From: WJJR01 sp964440935
Lineage (GTDB): Bacteria; Zixibacteria; MSB-5A5; WJJR01
Length of the DNA: 57,271 nt
Reading direction: 5' to 3'
Assembly (NCBI GenBank): GCA_964440935.1
Contig: CAYTTY010000022.1
Location: 1-57,271, forward strand
Position numbers and translations under genes: made by a program. The notes under the pieces are model-generated. The model searched no databases. It was not told the DNA's origin and was given only the letters and a program-made list of their open reading frames with translations. Position 1 is the first letter of the stretch; each line of letters opens with the position of its first letter. Positions 7,948 to 16,520 of this stretch are shown piece by piece.

Positions 7948-9668
7948 TGAGACGGGTTGCCAGCCACATCACTGTTGTCCTCGCTCTGGCGCTCTTAATG
8001 TCGGCGTGTTCGGGCTCGCATCCGTGGCGACTGGAACCGGCACCGGATTATCCGATCGACCAACAACCGTTAACGGAACTCCCGGAGGAGCGCGATCCGA
8101 GTCTCTTCTGGGATGCGATCAATCAGAGTTCGTTTTACTTGGTTGAAAGCTCGTTCGATCTACCCCGGCAGTACCGTAAGCTCACCGGTCAGCTGAAAGA
8201 AGCCTACAACGCCGATGTCTTCGGGGAGGTCCCCGACGGCAGTTGGTTTACCAATCGCCACGGGCAAACGCCGATGACACCGGAGGAGATCCGGTGCGGA
8301 CCAAACACGATCAGTGGACCCGATACGACCGGGCCGTGGATGATTACACGCGCCAAGACGGAGGGAGTGACGCCTGGGTTTTTTGTTCAGGATCCGGCCG
8401 GAGAAATATTTGTGTTAAAATTCGACCCGGTCGCCTATCCCGAGTTGGCGACCGGCGCGGAAATGGTGTCGACGAAGTTCTTCTATGCGCTGGGCTATAA
8501 TGTGCCGGAGAATTACCTCGTGACGTTCGATCCATCGCGTTTGACAATCAAAAAGGGGATCACGTTTTCTGATCGTTATGGTCACAAGCAGCCGTTTACG
8601 CGAGACGTTCTCGACGACGTTTTGAGCCGGGTGGCACGCAACGACGACGGTCAGGTCCGGGCGATTGCCAGCCGGTTTCTTCCGGGAAGACCGATTGGGC
8701 CATTCTCCTACCATGGCCGCCGCAAAGACGATCCGAACGACTACATCCCGCATCAGCACCGCCGCGAGCTGCGCGGATTGAAGGTCTTCGCGCAATTGGT
8801 CAACCATTTCGACACGAAAGATCACAACACGCTCGACATCCTCGTCAACGAAGATGGCAAAACGTACGTGCGTCATTACCTGATCGATTTCGGCTCAACG
8901 CTGGGCTCGGACGGCGATGAGCCCAAGCCCGTTTACAAGGGGTATGCGTATGTCTTTGACCTCGAGCAAGCGGTGGTGTCACTGGCGACTCTGGGTGTGC
9001 GACAGTGGTCGTGGGAAGGGGCGAATCCTCACGGGATTCCGATCTCAATCGGATACTTCGAAAGTGAGCTCTTCCATCCACCGGGCTGGAAACCGCTGCA
9101 TGCTAACCCGGCGTTTGACAACATGACGCATCTCGATGCCTTTTGGGCAGCGTCAATTCTCGGTCGTTTCGAGGAGGAGCATCTCCGGGCCTGTGTGGAG
9201 GCGGCCGAATACTCCGATCCTGCGGCGACAGAGTACCTGATCCGGACGCTCCTGGAGCGTCGGCGAAAGATCCTTGAATACTACTATAGCAAGGTCAATC
9301 CGCTCGGTGACTTTGCCCTACACGCCGACGGCGATAATCTCCGTTTGCAATTCACCGACCGCTGGATCGCTGATGGGCTGGCGTCCGCCGAAACCGTCCG
9401 TTACCGCTACCGATCGGGACATCAGGAAGACGGCTGGGGAGATTACCTGGACGTTGGCGGGAGTCCAACTGTAACGGTTGGCTCTGAAGACCTGGCTCGC
9501 ATGCGCCGGATCGCTGCTGATGCGGAATCGGAGGACAGGCGGGTGTTCCACGTCGAGCTTCAGTCGAACCGAGACAGTGGTGGCTGGGGCCGGTGGGTGA
9601 GAGTCTACTTCTATTTCGATCCGGCGGGGGATGGTACGCGAATCGTGGGCATTGAAAGGGAAGACTGA
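7947..9668 (+). CDS. Lipoprotein with protein-kinase-like catalytic motifs
   Basis: 573 residues starting with a lipoprotein signal peptide whose lipobox ends LMSAC, so the mature protein is predicted to be membrane-anchored outside the cytoplasm. The body contains, in canonical kinase order, an IFVLKFD strand with Lys158, a Glu at 172, HFDTKDHN at 287-294 (matching H-x-D-x-K-x-x-N of a kinase catalytic loop) and IDFG at 313-316 (DFG). The overall sequence is otherwise unfamiliar to me; HipA-like or CotH/FAM20-like kinase folds are alternatives. The C-terminal ~90 residues look like a separate beta-rich domain. The start overlaps the stop of the preceding barrel gene. Confidence 0.6.
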   Translation: MRRVASHITVVLALALLMSACSGSHPWRLEPAPDYPIDQQPLTELPEERDPSLFWDAINQSSFYLVESSFDLPRQYRKLTGQLKEAYNADVFGEVPDGSWFTNRHGQTPMTPEEIRCGPNTISGPDTTGPWMITRAKTEGVTPGFFVQDPAGEIFVLKFDPVAYPELATGAEMVSTKFFYALGYNVPENYLVTFDPSRLTIKKGITFSDRYGHKQPFTRDVLDDVLSRVARNDDGQVRAIASRFLPGRPIGPFSYHGRRKDDPNDYIPHQHRRELRGLKVFAQLVNHFDTKDHNTLDILVNEDGKTYVRHYLIDFGSTLGSDGDEPKPVYKGYAYVFDLEQAVVSLATLGVRQWSWEGANPHGIPISIGYFESELFHPPGWKPLHANPAFDNMTHLDAFWAASILGRFEEEHLRACVEAAEYSDPAATEYLIRTLLERRRKILEYYYSKVNPLGDFALHADGDNLRLQFTDRWIADGLASAETVRYRYRSGHQEDGWGDYLDVGGSPTVTVGSEDLARMRRIAADAESEDRRVFHVELQSNRDSGGWGRWVRVYFYFDPAGDGTRIVGIERED

Positions 9669-10235
9669 ACCTCACACGCGTGCTGCCCCAGAACAAATGC
9701 GACCGAGCGGTCGAAGAGGGATCAAATCGGTCCGGACAGTTGCGAAAATGTTCACAAAAAAGTAATTTCAACAATTATTGAAATGTACTTGACGCCCGCC
9801 TCACTGAACCCGGACAGTTAATCTCCTAAACTTCTGTTGCGACTGCAGTTGCAAAACCGGACAAAAGTTAGGAGGTTTCTCGTTATACGGGAACCGGGAG
9901 CCAGAGGTCGATTATTGTTGGATTCGGATCTATGACCACTTGGTCGATCCGCTCGTAACTTGTTGATGTCTAATGATAAACAGTCTCTGGCAAAGGTTCT
10001 TGTGTGAGACTTTTGAGATTAAAAGTATCCCCAAGCTGTCAATTCCACCGAATTTGTCCTTAATCCGCTTGACATCTCTGTGACATGGTGTATCCTGACG
10101 TGGTCGCTTAGGAACGATTGCACATCGGTTCTAATGAGCAAACGACGACTTATTGATTGGACTTCTTTGTGAACGTTATCACTATTAGTGCAGAATCTTC
10201 CCGCCAGCGCGTTGGGGTTTCTTTTTCATTAATAA
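9669..10235. other. Long structured intergenic region upstream of the cytochrome cluster
   Basis: About 570 bp without a convincing gene. It holds a near-perfect 20 bp palindrome at 9765-9784 (ATTTCAA...TTGAAAT). It also holds an inverted repeat CTCCTAAACTT (9823-9833) / AAGTTAGGAG (9864-9873), with a smaller TTGC/GCAA stem inside its loop. The second arm includes an AGGAGG sequence that would be sequestered in the stem, yet no start codon follows at a usable distance. A promoter-like pair lies at 10069-10096. Confidence 0.5.
10069..10096 (+). promoter_or_regulatory. Candidate sigma70-type promoter of the cytochrome cluster
   Basis: A perfect TTGACA at 10069-10074 and TATCCT at 10091-10096 are separated by 16 bp. 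Transcription would start near 10103 and give a leader of about 195 nt before the NHL gene. Confidence 0.5.
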
Positions 10236-10251
10236 TGTGAATGAATTCACA
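10236..10251. promoter_or_regulatory. CRP/FNR-type palindromic operator
   Basis: TGTGAATGAATTCACA is a perfect TGTGA-N6-TCACA palindrome, extended by one more matching base pair on each side (A/T). This is the classic CRP-family recognition pattern. It lies downstream of the TTGACA promoter and 47 bp before the preferred start of the NHL gene. It could act as an activator site for a second promoter or as a roadblock repressor site. It overlaps an in-frame ATG at 10251, which argues against that ATG being the start. Confidence 0.6.
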
Positions 10252-10298
10252 TGCCGGTCGGGTTTTCTCGACCTTGGATTCGAGAGACAGGCAATGAC

Positions 10299-11423
10299 AT
10301 GACCGCGAGAGAGACGATCAAAACAGTTATGATTCGCACGCAGCGTGTACAGGCGCCGTCTGCGCTGGTCGGTCTTTTCTGCGCTGTCCTCCTGCCGATT
10401 GTGTTTGATCTTCCCGCGACCGCACAACCAATCGTTGTTCGTTCGGATTTTGTCCGTGAATTGGAACTTCCCGGTCTGACTGATCACTTCCAACGCCCGG
10501 GCCGTGTTGTGTACGATGAGACCGCGTCGGAAATCTACGTGGCCGACCAGGGACACAACCGGATTGTCATCTTTGATGCGGATGGTGCCTATCGTTTCGA
10601 GTTTAATCTTGCCGGTCGAGTTGGATCGATTGTCGACTTTGCCGTCTCCCCGGGAGGATTCATTTACGTACTCGGCTCCACGCAAGACGGTCGCAAGCTT
10701 TTCACCTACGACTTTGATGGAGTTTACATCGCCGAGTTTGCGTCTGACGTCCTGGACGATTTGAACGTGGACGCAACGTCAGTGGCTACCGACCGCGAGA
10801 ACCGCATCTATCTCCTCGACAGCGAAACACCGCAGGTCTTGCTACTGAATCCGGCCGGTGAAATAACTGCTTCCATTCCCGTGCTGGACAAGTTGAGTGA
10901 AGCCGCGGAGACCGAACTTGTCCTGGGGACACTTTCGACGACCGCCGACGGATTCCTCCTGCCGGCGTCGTCGCTCGGCATGGTGTATCACTATACCCGC
11001 ACCGGGGAACATATCAAGACCTACGGTTACAAGGGCACGACCACCGGTGAGCTGGCGTTTCCGGTCTCGGCGGCCATCATGAGCAATGGCTTGATCGTCG
11101 TTTTGGATAAGCAGCGCTTTGCGATTCTCTGCTACACACCGGACGGAAAATGCCTCGGTGAATTTGGTGGTAAGGGTCGTGTACCGGGCTGGTTCTATTT
11201 TCCCTCGTATCTCGCGGTCGATGATACTGATCGCACAATCATCAGCCAGGTGTTTCGCAATCGCGTGCAAATCTGCCGCATTCCCGAGGCCATTACAGAG
11301 CGTTACGATCCGGCCACGTCGTCCGATGTGGATGGGTCTGCAAACAGACAACAACATGACAAGACCGAACATTCCGATCTTGTCGGTCACTTACAACACA
11401 CTTCACATGAAGGAGGTCTGTAG
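10299..11423 (+). CDS. Secreted NHL-repeat beta-propeller protein
   Basis: About 374 residues. A signal sequence (ALVGLFCAVLLPIVFDLPATAQ) is followed by tandem NHL-type blades, seen as repeated motifs such as YVADQGHNRIVIFDADGAY, IYVLGSTQDGRKLFTYDFDG, IYLLDSETPQVLLLNPAGEI and FRNRVQICRIPE. NHL propellers often mediate protein contacts, and in several bacteria they accompany multihaem electron conduits. The ATG at 10299 has AGACAGG about 8 bp upstream; 10251 and 10329 are also in frame. The stop overlaps the GTG of the 6-haem cytochrome gene, and the end of this gene carries that gene's AGGAGG site (11411-11416), so the pair is coupled. Confidence 0.8.
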   Translation: MTARETIKTVMIRTQRVQAPSALVGLFCAVLLPIVFDLPATAQPIVVRSDFVRELELPGLTDHFQRPGRVVYDETASEIYVADQGHNRIVIFDADGAYRFEFNLAGRVGSIVDFAVSPGGFIYVLGSTQDGRKLFTYDFDGVYIAEFASDVLDDLNVDATSVATDRENRIYLLDSETPQVLLLNPAGEITASIPVLDKLSEAAETELVLGTLSTTADGFLLPASSLGMVYHYTRTGEHIKTYGYKGTTTGELAFPVSAAIMSNGLIVVLDKQRFAILCYTPDGKCLGEFGGKGRVPGWFYFPSYLAVDDTDRTIISQVFRNRVQICRIPEAITERYDPATSSDVDGSANRQQHDKTEHSDLVGHLQHTSHEGGL

Positions 11424-12496
11424 TGAGAAAGATCTTACTACTGACTGCGGCCCTGTGCTTAGTGCTGGCCGGCAGTGCGTGGAGTTTCCACGATCAGGGC
11501 GTTGCTCATTGCAACAGCTGCCACACCATGCATAACAGCCAGGACAACGCACCGGTCGATGGTGACAGCCCGGCCGGCAACGATTATCTCCTCGTCGACG
11601 AGACAGCCTCTGATGTCTGTCTTGGTTGCCATGCCACCGGTTTGGGCGCGGTATTCGCGACGGATCCGCTCACCCCGGCCCCGCAGAAGGGCGCCGGCAA
11701 CTTCATCTTCCTGTTGGAAGACAACCTCAACGACGGCCATGCGGGCGGCGATCCGGCGAACTGGATTCCGGGCGATGCCGCGGGTCACAACTTGAACGCT
11801 CCCGGTTATGGTTTGACTGCGGACCTGACCAACACACAGGCTCCGGGTGGATCGTTCAACTCCTCCTGGCTCGGTTGTTCGAGCTGCCATGATCCCCATG
11901 GTAACGCCAGCTTCCGCATGCTGTATGGTGCCGGCGATGTGCAGGATGGCCTGGCCACCTTCACGAACGCGGCCCCGCAGGCGACCGGTCTGAGCATCTT
12001 CTTCGGGTCGGAGAGCCCCAGCAGCCACACCGCCTATGCCAGCGGCATGAGCGAGTGGTGCGCCAACTGCCACGGTGACTTCCACAACACGTCGTATCCG
12101 TCGGTGCTGAAACACCCGACCGGCGTGGCCATTGGTCCGGCAATTGCCTCGGCCTACAACGCCTATAACGGCACCTCGGACATCAGTGGTGGCCTCCCTG
12201 GTACCGCCTACTTGCCGGAAGTCCCGTTCGAAGATGCGGACACGTCGTACACGACCTCCTCGACTCAGGGCCCGACCTCGTCGTCGAAGGTCATGTGTCT
12301 GACCTGCCACCGTGCGCACGCCACCAGCGCTCCGGATGCCGGACGTTGGGACTTCAGCGTGACCGGGCTGGCCGAAGATGGACACGAATCCGGTTCGTAT
12401 GCGATTCCGAATCCGTATGATGAGTTCCAGCGTTCACTGTGCAACAAGTGCCACGTGAAAGATGCGGATGATGCCTTGGTGGACTTCACGCCGTAA
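11423..12496 (+). CDS. Hexahaem c-type cytochrome
   Basis: 357 residues with a clean signal peptide (MRKILLLTAALCLVLAGSAWS). Six CXXCH haem-attachment motifs are visible: CNSCH, CLGCH, CSSCH, CANCH, CLTCH and CNKCH. The first occurs as HCNSCHTMH, a pattern found in doubled-CXXCH cytochromes. Long haem-free stretches separate the motifs, unlike the tightly packed 26- and 16-haem proteins downstream. The GTG start is fixed by a perfect AGGAGG at 11411-11416, six bases upstream. A strong terminator follows at 12547, so the NHL and hexahaem genes form a bicistronic unit that may be transcribed separately from the genes after it. A role in periplasmic or surface electron transfer is inferred. Confidence 0.88.
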   Translation: MRKILLLTAALCLVLAGSAWSFHDQGVAHCNSCHTMHNSQDNAPVDGDSPAGNDYLLVDETASDVCLGCHATGLGAVFATDPLTPAPQKGAGNFIFLLEDNLNDGHAGGDPANWIPGDAAGHNLNAPGYGLTADLTNTQAPGGSFNSSWLGCSSCHDPHGNASFRMLYGAGDVQDGLATFTNAAPQATGLSIFFGSESPSSHTAYASGMSEWCANCHGDFHNTSYPSVLKHPTGVAIGPAIASAYNAYNGTSDISGGLPGTAYLPEVPFEDADTSYTTSSTQGPTSSSKVMCLTCHRAHATSAPDAGRWDFSVTGLAEDGHESGSYAIPNPYDEFQRSLCNKCHVKDADDALVDFTP

Positions 12497-12546
12497 CAAT
12501 GTGAACCTGCACTCAGTCCATGCTGTGACAAGCACGGAACGTCATA

Positions 12547-12583
12547 ACAAAACGCCCGGAGGATCTCCGGGCGTTTTGTCCTG
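12547..12583 (+). terminator. Strong bidirectional-looking hairpin terminator
   Basis: A perfect 15 bp stem (12547-12561 with 12565-12579) around a GAT loop. The CGCCCGGAG core is flanked by A-rich and T-rich arms (ACAAAA / TTTTGT). It follows the hexahaem cytochrome gene by about 50 bp. Confidence 0.85.
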
Positions 12584-12717
12584 AAAGAGATGATGCGGAA
12601 TGACCGCTTGCCGGTTGACGTCGATCGCCGAGAACCCGGTGTGGCAATATTGACAGGAAACAGGACTGATCTGGTCGACGATCCCTTGCGACACTCGTAT
12701 CTTCGTGTAGAGGCGTC

Positions 12718-14826
12718 ATGACGGGGTGCAGACGGTACAGAGGGGGGATTGGGACAGGCGCAGTGTGTGCTGGTCTCGGTGCGTTTTTTTTGATCGCGGC
12801 GTGGGTCCAGCCCGCGTTTGCGCTGCCCCAATCAATTTCGGGCAGCCTCCGTATCGACGCGGCGGATGGCGAATATCAGGGGAATGACCAGTCCACGCTG
12901 AACCAGCGTTACAGCGTCAATTGGTCGCGGCGCATGTTTCCGTATCTCAATCTGCGCACGACTTTCAGTTATTATCGCGTGGGGACCCAGACCGGTTCGG
13001 CGGAAGAGACGTGGCGTGAGCAGATTCGCCCAATGGCCGAACTCGCCTGGAGTCATCCGCATTTTCTGGCCAACGCCACCGCTTCCCGGTGGGAATCGAA
13101 CAGTGTCGATCGGACGACATCATTGATTCGGAAGACGCTGGCGTTGCGGCTCAGCACGCGGTCGGCTGAGTATCCGCTCATGGCCCTCCGTGTCGAGGGA
13201 TCGAACACCTACAATGCGTTCAATCGTTCGGATCGTGATACGCGGGAGCGTTTCTACGATCTGTCATTGTCACATCAGGTGTCGAATCACCATCTGCTCT
13301 ACAATGTGTCGCTGCGGGAGAACAACATTCGCTCATCGGATGTGCAAACCAATCAAACGCATCATCAATTTCGTTGGAATCAGACCTCTCGTCCGTTAAC
13401 GGACCGTTTGCGCATCACCTCGGAATATCGCTATGCTTATCGCGAAGAAGTGACCCGTTTTGGCGGCGCGGTGACGACATTTTACGAAATCCCGGTCGTG
13501 GCCGCATTGGCGAACTTAGATCCATCGCCGGAGCTGAGCACACTCGATACCGTTGCCACCCTGGCCGACGGCAACACCGACGTTCCGGTGTTTCCCGAAA
13601 TCGATCTGGGTGAGAGTGTTGATAACTGGAATCTCGGTGTCGATCTGGGCTTCGCGCAGATGGTCAACGGCATGTACGTTTACATGGATCGGCCGTCGGG
13701 GTCGGGCGTGACGTGGACGATCTATCGATCGTCTGACAATGTTACGTGGGAGCGCGTCGACGGGACGGTCGAATCGGTCTTCAATACCAGTTTCCATCGA
13801 TATGAAATCTTGTTTTCCGACGTGGAGGGTCGGTATATCAAAGCTGTGGCCGGAGGTTTGAACAGTGTGGTCACCACGCTGGTGACCGAGCTTGTGCCGT
13901 TGGGAGAAGAGCTGAACGATCGAGAGGAGACCCGCACGCAAAGTTCGCACCAGGCCAGCGGCGCGGTGAGTTATCAATTCACCGATGCGATCCAGACCGT
14001 GGCCGATGCGCTGGTACGGTACGAGCCAACCGGGGATTTCACGAGCAGCCGCGACCAGGTGTTTTACGGCTTTGCCACACGCCACTCACCGTCGGAGTAT
14101 TTCCGGCAGTCGATTCGCTGGCAGGCCGGGTATGAGGATTTCAGCGTCTCGGACGTCGACCAGTCGAACACATCGTTGTCCTATTCGGCAACCGCGACAC
14201 CGTTGAACACGCTGATCTTTACGCTGTCTGCATCGAACCGGCAGAGTTTCACCGATGACGTCAAGCAAGTCGAGACGAATAACGCACTGTTTCGTACTGA
14301 TGCGGAGGTATTGCCGGCGTTGACAACGTCGGTGGATGTGGGATACACACGCACCAGACTGCCGGTGAGCGATCGCTTGATCGATACGTGGAGTGCCGGA
14401 TCACGCATCAACGCCGGTTTGCTGCGTTCGCTGGATACCGACGTGTCCTATCTTTATCAGCGAAGCGAAGAAGCGAGTATGGACGACAGTCGTGAACGGC
14501 ACCAGGTCAGCGTCAATGTGCAATACCGTTTGACGCGCACCATACAATTGCGTGGTTCCACGAGTCATCTGGAAGACGATGGTCGCATCTCGACCCGGCA
14601 CGATTTCACGGCGCTGTGGCGGTTGGGCCGGCGCATGAGCCTGTCCGGTCACGGGAGTCTCGATGAAGGCTCGTCGGGCGCGATGTCGCGGCGCTGGAGC
14701 GTTCACTACAGTTTTGATGTCAGTCGGCGTACGACATTCCATTCGAATTACACATTCATCGATAGTGAAGGCGGCGGCGCTTCGGATTCACGCACGCTGC
14801 AATTCGGTGTGCGGACACATTTCTAA
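12718..14826 (+). CDS. Large predicted outer-membrane beta-barrel with an inserted discoidin-like domain
   Basis: 702 residues with a signal peptide (cleavage near PAFA-LPQ). Most of the chain is a succession of alternating amphipathic strands rich in Tyr, Arg, Ser and Thr (for example FPYLNLRTTFSYYRVGTQTG and the C-terminal FHSNYTFIDSE ending in a GVRTHF strand), typical of a 20-plus-stranded barrel. Residues about 300-390 differ, with VYMDRPSGSGVTWTIYRSSD and EGRYIKAVAGG resembling a discoidin/F5-8C-like beta-sandwich. It sits between cytochrome genes, so a porin sheath for a trans-outer-membrane cytochrome conduit is plausible. I cannot assign it to MtrB/PioB or another named family by eye. 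Confidence 0.6.
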   Translation: MTGCRRYRGGIGTGAVCAGLGAFFLIAAWVQPAFALPQSISGSLRIDAADGEYQGNDQSTLNQRYSVNWSRRMFPYLNLRTTFSYYRVGTQTGSAEETWREQIRPMAELAWSHPHFLANATASRWESNSVDRTTSLIRKTLALRLSTRSAEYPLMALRVEGSNTYNAFNRSDRDTRERFYDLSLSHQVSNHHLLYNVSLRENNIRSSDVQTNQTHHQFRWNQTSRPLTDRLRITSEYRYAYREEVTRFGGAVTTFYEIPVVAALANLDPSPELSTLDTVATLADGNTDVPVFPEIDLGESVDNWNLGVDLGFAQMVNGMYVYMDRPSGSGVTWTIYRSSDNVTWERVDGTVESVFNTSFHRYEILFSDVEGRYIKAVAGGLNSVVTTLVTELVPLGEELNDREETRTQSSHQASGAVSYQFTDAIQTVADALVRYEPTGDFTSSRDQVFYGFATRHSPSEYFRQSIRWQAGYEDFSVSDVDQSNTSLSYSATATPLNTLIFTLSASNRQSFTDDVKQVETNNALFRTDAEVLPALTTSVDVGYTRTRLPVSDRLIDTWSAGSRINAGLLRSLDTDVSYLYQRSEEASMDDSRERHQVSVNVQYRLTRTIQLRGSTSHLEDDGRISTRHDFTALWRLGRRMSLSGHGSLDEGSSGAMSRRWSVHYSFDVSRRTTFHSNYTFIDSEGGGASDSRTLQFGVRTHF

Positions 14827-14849
14827 GCGATGATGCAAGGACTCGTCCG

Positions 14850-15422
14850 ATGATACGTTTCCAATTCTCCATGATAATCGTTGTTGTCCTGATGCTGGTC
14901 GCCGGCTGCAGCGGATCGAACATGACATCGTTTATCCATGAGGAATACAACTTCGGGTTCATCGAGCGCGTGGCCATCGTTCCGTTTGAGAATCTGTCTG
15001 ATGATCAGGGCGCCGGCGCCCGAGCCACCAACATCTTCCTGGCCGAACTGCTCGCGGCGAGGGCATTCGACGTTGTCGAGCCGGGAGAGGTCAATCGGGT
15101 CCTGGCGAAACATAATCTCGCGCGCACATCGACCTTGACGACGGCGCAGGCCACCGCGATTGGTCAGGAATTGAATGCGCAGGCAGTGTTCTTGGGAACG
15201 GTCAACGAATCGGCTGACTTTCGGACCGGTGGCACTGCAACGTCCAAGGTCAATATCTCCGTCCGAATGATCGAGTGCGAGCGTGGGGAAACCGTGTGGT
15301 CGGCCACCGCAACCGCCGGGGGGCGGGGCGTGTGGTCGACGCTATTTGGCGGCGGCGATCAGGCAAAGAGCGAAGTGACGCGTGAATGCATCAAGACACT
15401 GCTGGGATCGCTGTTCGATTAG
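14850..15422 (+). CDS. CsgG/GNA1162-like lipoprotein
   Basis: 190 residues with a lipobox ending LVAGC. The fold signature is that of the CsgG-related group: VAIVPFENLSDDQGAGARATNIFLAELLAARAFDVVEPGEVNRVLAKH, then a TTAQATAIGQELNAQAVFLGTV segment and a C-terminal strand-helix. CsgG forms an outer-membrane secretion channel for curli subunits; shorter relatives form rings or periplasmic platforms. Located 23 bp after the barrel gene and 9 bp before a second CsgG-like gene, it probably contributes to export or assembly of the surface cytochromes. No curlin repeats are seen. Confidence 0.72.
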   Translation: MIRFQFSMIIVVVLMLVAGCSGSNMTSFIHEEYNFGFIERVAIVPFENLSDDQGAGARATNIFLAELLAARAFDVVEPGEVNRVLAKHNLARTSTLTTAQATAIGQELNAQAVFLGTVNESADFRTGGTATSKVNISVRMIECERGETVWSATATAGGRGVWSTLFGGGDQAKSEVTRECIKTLLGSLFD

Positions 15423-15431
15423 GATATCAGA

Positions 15432-16520
15432 ATGAGTTGTGTGCGACACATATGTGAGGGATGCGCGCTGGTTCTTCTGGCATTGCGCCTGATGCACGGA
15501 ACAGCGACGGCCGAACCGCAGTCCAGTGATATCGTTACTGGAACATCGACGTCGCATCCGACGGTCGTCCTGCTCGCCCTGGACAATCACACGCGTGATG
15601 CACGTGCTCCTGAAGTATTCGACTCCCTTCTTCTGGATCGTATCACGGATCTGCCGTTGAGTCTGGTTACCGGCACGGAACTGCGTGACATCCTTCGCAA
15701 GCACCGCATCCGGGCGGTTGGTGGGGTCGGTTTGGCTGGGGCGCGCACTCTGCGTAAAGAGTTCGATGCCGATTATGTGCTGACCGGTTCCTATGATGTC
15801 TACATCCATCATCAGCGAACGCCTGAATTGGGCCTCTCGCTACGTTTAACCGATCTGCACACGCACCAGGTCGTATGGGCGCAGTCGGCGGGGGCGACCG
15901 GCGCCGATTACGAGACCGTGCTTGGCCTGGGACATGTTGACAGCATTGCGATATTGGCCCAGCGGGTGGTCGATGAAGTGTTGGGCGGACTCGGGAATGC
16001 TCTTGTCAATCCCGATCCGTCGGCCTCCGTGAGTGGGGAGTTGGTCGCCATGGTACCCTTCGACGACGTCCTCGTGGACTTCCCGGGCGGGGGAGTCGTC
16101 AGCGCGCAGGTGTTGACGCATCTTGTCGAGCGCGGGTTCAACACGATTGAACCGGGCGCCGTGCGGGAGTTCTTCATAACGTTTCAACGCTTCTCACGCG
16201 GTGGCATCGATCACGAGGTGTTGACGGCCTTGCACGATTCTCTTGGCGTCACGCTGGTCGTGACCGGCTCGGTGGACGGTTTTCATCAGGGCATTCCGGA
16301 ACTGGAGCAATCATTTCCCGAAATGTCGGTCAGCGGACGGTGCATTGACGCGGATACACGCTCAATCATCTCCGTGGCTGTAGTTTCGGCGACGGGTGAT
16401 CACGAGACGGTTATCGGTCTGGGCAACACACGCGCCGCCAACGATCTCGCCCATGCGACTACATCGACCATGCTCGACAAGCTGGATCTGAAAGAAGGAC
16501 ATCGGGATGAACGCCAATAA
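15432..16520 (+). CDS. Secreted protein with two tandem CsgG-like domains
   Basis: 362 residues after a signal-like N terminus (LVLLALRLMHGTATA). Two halves of about 150 residues look alike. The first has VVLLALDNHTRDARAP, a LRDILRKHRIRAVGG segment, DADYVLTGSYDV and a GATGADYETVLGLGHVD ending. The second has VAMVPFDDVLVDFPGG, GVTLVVTGSVDGF and SATGDHETVIGLGNT. Both follow the CsgG/TolB-N-like pattern (nucleotide-independent mixed alpha/beta). No lipobox is visible. It overlaps the start of the SurA-like gene by 14 bp. A duplicated CsgG-like soluble partner for the preceding lipoprotein is the likeliest reading. Confidence 0.6.
   Translation: MSCVRHICEGCALVLLALRLMHGTATAEPQSSDIVTGTSTSHPTVVLLALDNHTRDARAPEVFDSLLLDRITDLPLSLVTGTELRDILRKHRIRAVGGVGLAGARTLRKEFDADYVLTGSYDVYIHHQRTPELGLSLRLTDLHTHQVVWAQSAGATGADYETVLGLGHVDSIAILAQRVVDEVLGGLGNALVNPDPSASVSGELVAMVPFDDVLVDFPGGGVVSAQVLTHLVERGFNTIEPGAVREFFITFQRFSRGGIDHEVLTALHDSLGVTLVVTGSVDGFHQGIPELEQSFPEMSVSGRCIDADTRSIISVAVVSATGDHETVIGLGNTRAANDLAHATTSTMLDKLDLKEGHRDERQ

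Noticed and set aside
14850..16520. CsgG-like pair as a true curli operon
   Set aside because: No curlin (CsgA/B) repeats, CsgE or CsgF are present; the neighbours are cytochromes.
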